Source: Aphelocoma coerulescens | Lineage: Eukaryota; Chordata; Aves; Passeriformes; Corvidae | Assembly (NCBI RefSeq): GCF_041296385.1 | Contig: NC_091015.1 | Location: 88,458,004-88,522,003 of the forward strand | Direction of reading: 5' to 3' | DNA: 64,000 bases | Shown here: positions 10,801 to 21,208 of the stretch, piece after piece | How positions within the stretch are numbered: the first letter of the stretch is position 1 | Layout of the letters: each line of letters opens with the position of its first letter | The notes under the pieces: model-generated | Told to the model about the DNA's origin: nothing | Databases searched by the model: none | Seen by the model: the letters and a program-made list of their open reading frames with translations, nothing else | Translations under genes and position numbers: made by a program

Positions 10801-13800
10801 TATCACAGACAGATACGATGGAGAAGTTCTTTGTTGGACTACAATGCTCCAGATTAGCTGGCATAAGGAAAGAAAAGGTGAGAGGAGCCAAAACATAACT
10901 TCTGCTAACATCTGGAAGGTAGAAGAGTACAGAAGCAAATTGGAGACCCAGAGGAATGTCAGTTTCCTTCCTGGATTCTGTGTGTACAACCTTTTCCTTC
11001 ATTATGACTAGACTTATTGATACACAATGTATGGGGAAAACTAGTCATAAAGGATGATAAAGAACTGATGTAGAAGGAGTTCCCAGCAGGTCCCAGGAGA
11101 AAACAGAGTGGGAGGCTATAGCTAATGAAAAGAAATAATCTGTTAAAAGTCCTGGGTTTAGTGGTTTAGTGGTAGTGTGCATGAGAGGAACCCTTGTTCA
11201 TTGTTTTCCCCATAAGGTACAAATGAAAGAAGTGATATCCTCAACTCATGAATGCTGGAAAATTTTCATCTGAAATACAGCAAGATTTATGCATGGACAA
11301 TAAAAACCTAGAAAACAAATCCCACAGAGCCACTGGCTGCAAAATCAGAAAATATTTTCATGCTGTGAGATTTCAAAACTACTTGTTTAGGAATATTGTG
11401 ACTTAGTTTCTTATCTCGCTACTTGGAGAAATGGGAAAATTATACTTGACTATGCTTGGACTCTCAAGCCTTCTGTAAACTGAGCAGCAGAATGAATGAA
11501 AATGTCAAGAAACTTTTTTCTTGACTGAAGAATTTTTTGCAATTCTAATGATAGAATCAGTCTTGAGAAGAACCTTATCTGATTGGTGTACAGACAGAAA
11601 TCTTGATTACACTTGCCATGTTACCCATTTTATTTTTTTAATGTAAATTTCTGTTGTTGGGTGAAAAAGTGAAACAGATCTGTCCTTCCCATACTCAGTT
11701 GTAGTTCAGCATGGTCATACCTTCTTGGCTCTTGTTCCTCATTGTCTACTATAGCTGCCATATGCACAAGAATGCATTTGCCATCTCTTAACAGGCACCA
11801 GATTTCATATTTTGGTAATAAGGCTGGCCCACAGAGGTTGTTTAGTTAGACTTTAAGAATCTAGATGCAAATAGATTTATTCCCCTGTGACTTGATTTTG
11901 TTCTTCCATTGCCACTGTCTGCCTCACCAACAAACCAAGAAAAGAAGCTTATTTTCCTTTCTCTTCAGAGAGACATGCCAGAAGTTGGAAGGTTTTTTTT
12001 GTCAGCAAGCATGTAGTCCCTGTTCATTCTTATCATTATGAATAGTTTCTGTTCTCCTTTTTCTCAACTGTCACCTCTGCAATTTCTAGGAAAAAAATAC
12101 CTCCTGAGAATTTTCATTGAAATATATTATTTCCTATTTTTAAACTCATTTGTGACTTCAATTCCTTGTCAACATATATATATCATTAAGAATAAGAAAC
12201 AAAGTATACAATTTTCTAATGGTTTAAAAAAATTGAAGTTTACATTGAAGACATTTGTGAAGCCATGATTTATTCAACAAGGAAAACAGAAAAAAATCTC
12301 TTTGTTTTGCTTTCAAAAGTCCTTAATTGGCACACGTAAAAAGATGATTGACTATTATCCTATTACTACTGATGCATATGATTTACCCCCATGTGTCTTT
12401 AAAACTCAATGGAAAAAGCAGACATATTAATTTATTGCTCTCTTAAGTTCCTCATTACATTAATTGGAATTACTCCTATTAAAAACAAGAGACCAAAACC
12501 CAAATAAACAGATGATGAATAAACTAGCCCCAGCATATTTTTTTTTTGTGATTAGAACTGAAAAAGGAACACATATGTTGTCAATAAAATTTTACAGTAT
12601 ATTTTAGTCCACTCATTTTTGTGAAAGGCTAAGTTCTTTATAAGCAGGGAAGAATGAAGATGTTCAGAACACATGATGATTGGAAAATTACAGACTTTTC
12701 CTTTTTTTTATAAAATACCCTAAAACACTGTACTCAGTCTAATATTACATTCAGAATAAACATACTGTGAAATGGGCTACAAGCTTCATTCCCTTTCTAC
12801 TGAAGGAAGGATATGAACATAAATACCATGATAGGGCCATAGATACATCAGTTTTAGAATTTGATTGCAAGTTCCACAGCAATTTGAATGGGACACTCTA
12901 CTACAAGCTCTTCTTTAAAATTTGCATTATCCTTTTTTATAATAGTTCTTTATTGTATATGATAGGATCCGCTATGTGTGGCACTAGGTACTTCCTTTTG
13001 AAGGAATGTAATTAGATTTTGGTTACCCCTTTGTGCCTTATGGGCTGCGGATGGGTTTGCAAGCTGAACAAGCTATTCTGGTAGATAACAATCTCTGACC
13101 TCCTTCTCTCCTCCTGAAGTGTTGAGATTCCCACTCAGCATGACAGAAAATATACTTTTTATATGAATGAGTCCTGCTACCAAACTATGTAGCAGGTCCA
13201 CATATGTAATTTTTGTCCTTTGCCTTGTCTTTTACTGTCATTTGCATTTATTTCCCGTCTTTTCCTTTCTAATTTAGCCTCCCTGAACATATGTAAAGGG
13301 TCACTCTTTTTTTACTAGACAGTGAAGTCAAGAAGAACACAGTTACAGTGGTGCAAAAGCAGGGAGTAGGTAGACCAGCTATGTGTTTTTGAAGATAATT
13401 ATGATGGCCTATACCCATAGGATCTCCATGAACATTTGTCTGAAATTATATTACTCTTATCTTATACAGTTGCCTCTTAGCAAGTATGTAGTGACCATGG
13501 TGGTGTAAAGATTGAGCAGAAAAATAATTTTATTTATATTTCCAATTCTTACATTAGTTGCTATTTCCACATGTAGATAGCACTGTTTGTTGGAGAAAGA
13601 GTTGAGGAGATAAACCCAGAATGAACAGTTTGGAGTGTGGGAGACACTCATGGTGAATAGTCATAGTGAGAAAATTCTCTGAGCTAACCATTGATTTAGA
13701 AATGCTGTTGACTGTTAAGCACCCTGTTCCTAAAATATAGGGAGCAGAACTAAAGTTTTTCTGGCTCTAGGTAACATTTAAGAAAGAGTTTCCTCCATGG

Positions 13801-16796
13801 GACATATTGCTGAAATTTGGGAAATGCCATAGCTAATCTTTTTTCTGATGGAAACATTTTTTATGTTTGAATTGTGGTAGTTACCATATAATAGATTTAT
13901 TTAGTTATTTGAAGGTGACAGGACACAGTTGCACATCAAAAAGGTGTTAAAATATAATAGTACTGAAAATGGGAGAAGAGAAAGTTTGTTTGAGTACTGT
14001 CAAACTGGTTTAAAAACTGTTTGTGCTTTTATCAAAGTCTCTGTTTCCCCCTGACACTTTTTGAGGTATCATTTCTCGCTGTTAATTGCCAGAGAAAAGC
14101 ATGCTGGCAGTGTGAAGCTGTGGAAATTGTGGAACGTCTCTCTTTCTGCATTAATTGCTGCTTACAGATACATATACCACACATACTGTACAGAGCTTTT
14201 TCTCTGTGTGCCACAGGGAAATTTCAATATGACATTAAAAATGGGCTTGTTTTTCTGTTTGTATTTTTGATCAAAACTACAAAGTTCTCTCTTGCTTTGC
14301 TTACAGAGACCCATAGAAGAGATCCCCAATGTGTAATCTATGTGAGACTAAAACTCCTTCAAACACATACTCTTGGGCATCTGTAGTAATGATAATAGAC
14401 ATTAAAGTCTATACTTGTGTCTAAAGGGTATTTACATGTGCTGCTTGAAGTAGTTAACTAAATCTCTGTACAATTTGCTTTTCTTTGTACAGAAGTATTT
14501 TTTGAAAGATAACTACCCCAAGGTTACTTAGAAATTACTCTTACGTGAGAGAATTTTATTTTCTCTCTTGGTCTTTCTATGCTGTTAATAAACAGTGACA
14601 AAAATGAGGTTAAAATTCTAATGGAAAGCTTAAGAAATTACTGTGATAACAGGCTAATATTAATTAAAAGTAAAATAATGGTCCTCAGCTACTAGTTCTA
14701 TTCTAAATATTATCTCCTGTTTTAAGGCTAGATTCCAATAAAGTTTTCAAGTTCATTACCTTTCCAGCAATTGTCTTAAGGAAATAAATTGTTTAATTTT
14801 CTTCCCCATGTTTTCTGGACTATTGGTATATACACTTACTGAATTTGCTGTTAAGAATTTTGTATTGTTAGGAGAATTGCTAGAACCCACATGATGCAAT
14901 ATTCTCTGGGAAGTTTTTGTTAGTTATTTAGTGGCTTGTATACATTCCTAGCTGCTTCCCTATATTCCAGTTTCCTGGATGATAGTTATTTTTTTCATCC
15001 ACTTGGAAACTACTCTTCTTTTGTGGAAATGCTATGCAAATTAGTTTTCATATAATTCAAATTAATTTTGGAAGGGAGAGGACTAGTTAGAACACAAGTA
15101 AGTTCTAATAAAATTTGTTCTTAGATGAGAGTGTTCATGAAATATATTGATACCAATTACCTGTATTAATTGATAGCTGAATTCCAAAAAGTCGCAAAAT
15201 ATAGAAAGCACCCATCTAGCATTTATCTATATGACCATCTTTTCTATAGAAATTGATTAGCCTGAATGGCTGCATGAGGTTAAATGATAATGTTTGGAAC
15301 ACAATGCAAAACTGTATGTTTAAATGTAGTTTTTGGATTTAAAAAAAATCTCAGGAGTCAAATTTTAGCAAACTCTATGTTACACTGAACCATATGTCTT
15401 GGAAAGAAGCTGAAAATTTATTTTCCTATATTTTCCTGCTGCAGGATACTATTTGTATCAGTCACAGCACTGGTTTTCAGGAGATGGATTTATGGCAAAC
15501 TGGTTTGTGACATGTTCCTTCCACTTATTCCTTTTCTCTTACATCCTACTCACATTCCAGTCCTGTGCTGGAAAATCAATTTATTCTATTATACTGGATT
15601 ACAAACTTCCCTATGTACCAAATGCATCCTCAGTAGGAAAAACAAGTTCTCAAAATGAATATGAGGTTCCCGTTTGCCACATTAATATATGTCTTTCTAA
15701 TATAATTAAATAAATACAAATAAGTAGTATACATGAATAATTAATAGGCAAAATGTAATTTTTCATTTCAACTTAAAGCTAATTAAATGTCTTGCAGTCA
15801 GTGTTCTTAGAATGGCATAACACTGGAGGAAAAATTGTATTAATAATTCAGCAGTTACTTCTGTTATAAATTAATTAATTTGTTTTCTGTCTTTGTGCAA
15901 TTGGTAAAAGCATCTAGAAACTACAGTCTAACAACATTCAGAGCTTAAATCTTGTAAGATAGTTCATAGAAGAAGAATTTCTGTACTCTTTTTAATAAAA
16001 AACCCCTTTTATCTAGACAAAGGTAAAATAATTTATTCACCCAAAATAAAAGATCAATCAAAATCTTGTGATACTAAAAAATAAATCCGTGCAAGCTTGC
16101 ATGCCTGTGTTGAGCTACCCATAATAAATTTATATGTGGGTGGAGCATGATGGATCAGTTTCTGGGATTTCAATTTTGGTTTAGGATTTAATTTGATTTT
16201 AGGATTCCAATCAGTACAGTGCCTAGGCAAGATCATGGGATTTAGCACCCAAGTCTATTGTTCCATGGAAAATCTCTCATTTACTTCACCAGTATATGCC
16301 TGTATCCATTAATATTTCCTATATATTCTAAGAATCATAGTTGATTACACTGGCATACATAGGCTCTGATCCTGAGTGATCTTACATGGTGTATCTTCCT
16401 GATGCCTACGCAAAGTCCATTAATCAAATGAGTGTTAGAAAAGAGGATTATTCTTACGAAATTGACAGCAACTTTGTATACAGAGACAGTAAACAGAGTT
16501 CCCATGCTTTCAACAAAGTGAGCTGAGTTCATGTGGAAAAACTAAATAGCAGATAAAAATCTCTTGCTTAAAAATTCATATTCAATTTTATTCTGTTCCT
16601 ATTACTGTGATAAACACAGAATCATTTAAGAAGAAACTTGGAAACTTGCATATTATGTATATGTTATATTTAGAAACAAAGATCAACCATTTTGTGAGAA
16701 ATCATCAACGGACCATTGTTAACATGGTAAACTCTCAATGCAGGGTATGAAAGTTGACTTTCAGCTGTTTATAGTGACAATGCTAATCCTAGAAGC
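7890..16796. other. Long AT-rich stretch, no gene recognised
   Basis: Nearly 9 kb with no recognisable repeat family apart from simple sequence: an A-rich run near 8513-8545 and an AT array at 9669-9732. I found no 5' LTR matching the one at 6509. Short ORFs such as 14021-14386 plus show no domain or codon signal. The part at 14060-14240 reads like possible conserved noncoding DNA (see findings). Confidence 0.55.
9669..9732. repeat. AT-rich imperfect tandem repeat
   Basis: Repeated CTTATAT / GCTTATATCTTATAT units form an imperfect low-complexity array that can fold back on itself. Confidence 0.8.
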
Positions 16797-16947
16797 ATTG
16801 AATGGTTTGGGTTGAAACGAACCTCAAAGATCATGTCATTCCAATCCTTCCACCATGGACAGGGACACCTTACACTAGACCAGGTTGTTCAAACACCCAT
16901 CAAACCAGCCTTGAACACTTGCAGGCAGAAGGCTTTCTCTAGGCAAC

Positions 16948-17292
16948 TGTATTGGTTTGGCATGGCCTTTTAGGTAGCAGGGGGGCCACAAAGATGGCTC
17001 CTGTGAGGAAGCTACTGGAAGCTTCCCACCATGTCTGGCCAATGGTTGATGGCCCTGTAGATGGACATGCTGCTGGCCGAAACTGGGCCAGTTAGAGAGG
17101 TTGGTAATGCCTCTGTGATGATATATTTAAGAAGAAAATCAAACAGTCACAAGATTGTGGATTCTAGTCAGAGAAGAGGAGGAGGTGAGAACACGTGAGG
17201 GAAAACAATATGGCGACACTAAGGTCAGTGAAGAAGGAGGGGGAGGAGGTGCTCCAGGCACCAGAGCTGAGATTGACCAGCCAGCCACTATA
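16948..17292 (+). mobile_element. Solo ERV LTR nested in CR1
   Basis: It starts TGTATTGGTTTGGCATGG and ends CCACTATA, flanked by the 5-bp direct repeat GCAAC (16943-16947 and 17293-17297). The final CA appears mutated to TA. It contains TATA-like ATATATTTAAGAAG near 17122 and the purine-rich GAAGGAGGGGGAGGAGG. A 5-bp duplication fits ERVL-type integration. The repeat could also be read as 7 bp (GCAACTG). Same family as 1-147 and 4467-4690. Confidence 0.8.
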
Positions 17293-17587
17293 GCAACTGC
17301 TTCTAATGTCTCACCACTGTCATAGCAAAGAATTTCTTCCTTATATCTAATCTAGACATGCCTTCTTTCAATTTGAAGCCTATACCCCTTTTCCTATCAC
17401 TACATGTCCTTGTAAAAAGTCCCTCTCCATCTGTCTTGTAAGGTCCGCTTTAGGTACCGGAAAGCTGCTATAAGGTTCTTTGAGGAGCTCTCTTTTCTCC
17501 AGGCTGAACAGACCCAATTCACTCAACATGTCTTCAATAGAAGAGGTGTTCCAGCTGTCTCATCACCTTGGTGGCCCTCCTCTGCAT

Positions 17588-17851
17588 CTACTCCAACAGG
17601 TCCATGTCTTTTCTGTGCTTGGCACTCCAGAGCTGGATGCAGCACTCTAGGTGGGGCTTACTGAGAGTAGAGTAGAGTAGAGTAGAGTAGAGTAGAGTAG
17701 AGTAGAGTAGAGTAGAGTAGAACAGGAAAATCACCTCCTCAGACCTGCTGGCCACTCCTCTTTTGGTGCAGCCCAGGATATGTCTGGCTTTCTGGACTGT
17801 GAATATGCACTGCCAGGTCATGTTAAGCTTTTCATCTACCAACATACCCAA
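17588..17851 (-). pseudogene. CR1 reverse-transcriptase C-terminal remnant
   Basis: The minus-strand frame reads LVDEKLNMTWQC, then KARHILGCTKRGVASRSEEV, then PHLECCIQLWS and KDMDLLE, the conserved C-terminal region of CR1 ORF2. Between these blocks the AGTAG microsatellite is translated as repeated YSTLL pentapeptides. The frame has no start and is broken on both sides. It is part of the split CR1 above, not a gene. Confidence 0.85.
17666..17720. repeat. (AGTAG)11 microsatellite inside CR1
   Basis: Eleven perfect AGTAG units (55 bp). CR1 consensus has a short GAGTAG-like motif at this place, the likely seed. Confidence 0.97.
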
Positions 17852-18244
17852 GCCCTTCTTCTCAGAGTCCTCCTCTATTCCCTTCCCAATCTGTATTTGT
17901 GCTTGGGATTGCCCAGACCCAAGTGCAGGACCCTACACTTGGATTTGTTGAACTTCATGAGGTTTGGACTGGCCTACCTCTCAAGCTTTTCACTTGGAGC
18001 ACTGGATGGTGAAGACTGAGGAGAAAAAGTCATTGAGTAACTCAGACTTCTCCATGTTGAGGGTAAACAAAAAACGTCTCCTATTTCTTTCCAGAGTGAC
18101 CCCACATTTTCCCTAGTCTTCCTTTTATCACCAATTTACCTATTGAAACTTTTCTTGTTGACCTTAACATCTGGCCAGGTTTGATTCTTTCAGGGTTTAC
18201 CTGATCCCTGGCTGTTCAGATAATCTCTCCCCATTCCTCCCAGG

Positions 18245-19016
18245 TGTAAGGACTTAAAAGATCAGTTTTCTGTCTCAAATCACAGTTGCCTATCTCAAAC
18301 CCTGTTACCACTGAAGAACTTCCACTGTGGAAAACTGTAAAGAAGCAACTGCTCATGTGTGACCAGTGAAGCCCTCGCCCCCTGCCAAATATGCGTCTAA
18401 GGATACCTGAAACTTGGACTGTAAACTAAGCCACTGTGATATGATAAAGGTGGTACTATTGCCCAAGTGTTTCCTCAAGACTGTGGTGAGGTAAACAAAG
18501 CTGGGAGAGAAGAATGTATTACTGATCATGGACACAAAGAATCCACAAGGGAAACCAACTCAACAACTGTGCTTGAATAATTTTAGGTAAAAAGTGACTA
18601 TGTCAGGGGCAGATTGAGGCCCACTGACTCAAGAAACCCACTGATTCAAAAGGACTAATTAGCATTAGAAGTGAGGGAATCTTTTAACCAATGGAATAAG
18701 TGTGTAGCCAATAAGTATTAATTCCTTTTTGGGCAAAAATACATAAATAGTGAAAAGTTTTGAATGACCTTGGGACCCCCAGCACCAAGAAGCCAAGGGT
18801 GAAAAAGGACCAACAGGAGGCCACTGGATCCATGGGTGGTTCCTATCTTCTGCTTAATCTGTCTCTCTCTCTCTCCCCCTCTCTCTTTTCTATTTCTTTC
18901 TATCTTTCTACCTCACATTTTACTGTTAAATAAAATCCATACTATTGACTTTGGTATATGGTCTCATCTGCAACTTAATTCAGGTAGAGGCACCTCTCAG
19001 CAGTCAGATTTTAAAA
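18245..19016 (+). mobile_element. LTR-like insertion nested in CR1
   Basis: 772 bp interrupts CR1 between CCTCCCAGG and CTACCTGTCC, which are contiguous in CR1. It begins TGTAAGGAC. Plus-strand promoter and polyadenylation features are two CCAAT boxes (18696-18713), a TATA-like ATACATAAATAG near 18740, a CT-rich tract, and AATAAA near 18930 followed by TTTGGTATATGG. Possible target copies CCAGG (18240-18244) and CCAGA (19017-19021) differ at one base. The 3' end is TTTTAAAA, not CA, so the right boundary is uncertain. I do not recognise the family. Confidence 0.6.
18862..18891. repeat. CT-rich simple repeat
   Basis: Pure pyrimidine (TC)n-like tract inside the LTR-like insertion, between its TATA-like box and polyadenylation signal. 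Confidence 0.9.
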
Positions 19017-19037
19017 CCAGACTACCTGTCCTTGCTT

Positions 19038-19331
19038 TTATTCTCTGTAGGCTTCCTCTTTCTTTGGGTTTTTCCAGGAGTTCACACATGCAGGCCTCCT
19101 GGCGTTTTTGCCTGACTTCCTCTTTGCCAGGATGCACCATTTCTGAGGTTGAAGGAGGTGACTCTTGAATATCAACTGGCTTTCTTGAGCCTCTCTTCCC
19201 TCCAGGGCTTTATTCCATGGTACTCTACCAAGGAAACTTCTGGAAAGGGCAAAGTCTGCTCTTCTGAAGTCCAGGGCAGTGAGTTTGCTGTGCAGCCTTC
19301 TCTCTGCCTTAAGAATCTTGGACACCACCAT
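19038..19331 (-). pseudogene. CR1 ORF2 endonuclease/RT linker remnant
   Basis: The minus-strand frame includes LDFRRADFALSRSFLGRVPW, KALEGREAQES and AKRKSGKNARRPA, which are typical of the CR1 ORF2 segment between endonuclease and reverse transcriptase. It has no start codon of its own and is broken outside this stretch. Confidence 0.85.
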
Positions 19332-19823
19332 TTCATTGTCACTTCAGCCAAGGCTGCCCTAAAGCTTCACATTACTCATAAATTCCTCCTGGTTGCTGAG
19401 GATAAACTCCAGCATAGCACCTTTCCTTGTAGGCTTCTCTATTGCTTGAAAGAAAGTTGTCATCCATGCATTGCAGAAAACTGCTGAATCACTTGTGTTC
19501 TTCCTTCAACAGATATTGGTGTGGCTGAAATCCCACATGAATTCAGGGCTTATGAGCATGAGGCTGCTCCTATCTCTCTATAGAGGGCCACATACACTCA
19601 GTGTTCCTGATTGGTCTGCCTACAGAAGACCCCCACTATAATGTCTTTAATTCTGACCCATTAGCTCTGGTTCAGCTTCTCATCCATCCTCAGGCAGAGC
19701 TCCATGAACTCCCTCTATTCATTGACATAGAGAGCGACAAATCTTCCTCATCTTCTCTGCCTGACCTTCCTAGAGCCTGTATCCTTCTGTTTCAACACTC
19801 CAGCCATAGGAGGTATTCCACTA

Positions 19824-21131
19824 TGTAGTGGTTTGGTCTAAAATACTCATTACTGTTTATCTTCTGTGAGATAAGAATTAGGAGAAATGCAAAGCAGGCA
19901 CCAACTTGAAAGAATATAAAGAAGTTTATTAACAGACCTAAAAGAAGAAAAGAAAAAACTTATACCACCTTCAGAACTCTCCTCCTCCCCCCACCTTCCT
20001 CCCTTCTCCCACTGACAATGTAAAAAGACAACCCCTAAGATGTTCAGTCTGTTTACCACTTCCATAATAACCTTGTTCAGTCCATTTAGAAAGAGAAGTC
20101 TCTTCTTGCTCATGCTATGAAAACATTATCACAATGAGACAGCCACCCACTTCCAAATATTGTTCAGTCCATTTAGGAAGAGGAGTCTCTCTGCTTGCGA
20201 TGTGAGTCCCTTCCCCCGACTTGCAGCTTTTCCCACAACTGCTTTCGAGGGTCCACTCTTGAAGGTTTTTGGGGTACAATTTTAAGGTTGAGCTGTTCAG
20301 AAACAAAAAACCAGAGGCCCTTCTCCTTCCCTGGGAGCAAAGGGTCATCTTAATCTTTAAGACTATCTCTGGAAGCATCTCTAGGAATTGAGGTTTTTCT
20401 CCCTTCCTCTTTGGAGCAAAAGTCCTCATCTGGTTCATCTGGTTCATCTCTCTCTGTCCAAACTTCTCATGAAATTACAGCTGTGGCAACATCTGCCTAT
20501 TGTTTACGAGTTGAACACTCCACCCCCCGTATCTTCATGAAATTACAACGGGATACTCTGATATATCATAGCTTCACAACAGACTTTCAGCTTTAAGCAT
20601 CTCCTCTCTCTCTTCCCTCAGGTTTTCAGCTCTTCACAGCACTAAAAGGGTTAATCTCACCTCGGCCTTGCAGCTGGAATGTGGCTTATCGCTGTTGGTC
20701 ACCTGACCTCTGTCGGACAGAGGTGCCGCTTTGCTGAATCTCGGCCGCAGTGGAGGGGGGGGTTCCGAGCCTCTCTGGCCGCCCACGGCAAGGCAGTGGG
20801 GGGAGGGGGGTCCATGGCTGGAACAGGCCCATGGCTCCAGGATGGCCGTGGCCCGGCCTGGCCTGGCCCAAGCAGGGCCTGGCCGGGCCCGCTGGCCCCC
20901 GCACGGGGCCTGCAGCCACCTGTCCCAGCGCCGGAAACGAGAGAGAGCTTGGGGGGGGAGTTTGTCTGTTCTTAAGTGTGGATCACAGAGGTGGTCACAA
21001 CTTTAAGTGGCTTAAAGGATTGTCCATATTCAAACTGGCCAGCTGATAGGTTCTATCAGGTCCCAGAGGAAGCTGTAAGCACCCCTTAGCAAGGATATCC
21101 CTTCCGGGACTATGCTTGCTAACCTGTGACA
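19824..21131 (-). mobile_element. Long solo ERVL-like LTR nested in CR1
   Basis: On the minus strand it runs from TGTCACAGG (21131) to CACTACA (19824), 1,308 bp. It is flanked by the 5-bp direct repeat CACTA (19819-19823 and 21132-21136), and CR1 sequence continues on both sides. A polyadenylation signal sits in GTTAATAAACTTC near 19928, followed by the GT-rich TTGGTGCCTGC, so R and U5 are near the low-coordinate end. The U3 side holds a GC-rich block (20700-20950). Two minus-strand frames (20447-20115 and 20113-19850) lie inside. A 5-bp duplication and long LTR fit ERVL. Its inverted sister copy is at 63365-64000. Confidence 0.87.
20055..20203 (-). repeat. Internal direct duplication in the long LTR
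   Basis: Two roughly 60-bp similar units lie about 88 bp apart, each with CACTTCC, TTGTTCAGTCCATTTAG, then AAGAGGAGTCTCT or a near copy, then TTGC. A partial third unit (GTTCAGTCTGTTTACC) lies just before. This resembles LTR enhancer-type repeats. Confidence 0.8.
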
Positions 21132-21208
21132 CACTATGTCTCAGTGATGCCAGTAGGATTGCAGGCCTGCAGGTGTGCACACGTTTCTAACTCCACTTGT
21201 TTAGTGCC

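Larger units (their letters stand above)
16797..21208 (-). mobile_element. CR1 LINE, 5'-truncated, split by three LTRs
   Basis: CR1 is the dominant avian non-LTR retrotransposon. The plus strand reads as the reverse of its 3' end (AATGGTTTGGGTTG at 16797) and continues through the ORF2 region to GTGTGCACACGTTTCTAACTCC near 21190. CR1 pieces lie at 16797-16947, 17298-18244, 19022-19823 and 21137-21208; each resumes exactly where the previous stopped, so they were one copy. The gaps are LTR insertions at 16948-17292, 18245-19016 and 19824-21131. About 2 kb of CR1 remains. A further internal loss seems to lie near 17988, where two consensus regions normally far apart are joined. Reverse-transcriptase and endonuclease frames are broken. 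Confidence 0.88.

Noticed and set aside
20679..21046. Overlapping Gly/Pro/Ala-rich ORFs near 20.7-21.0 kb and their mirror at 63.4-63.8 kb
   Set aside because: Products of the GC-rich block in two copies of one LTR; several frames are open at once because of base composition.
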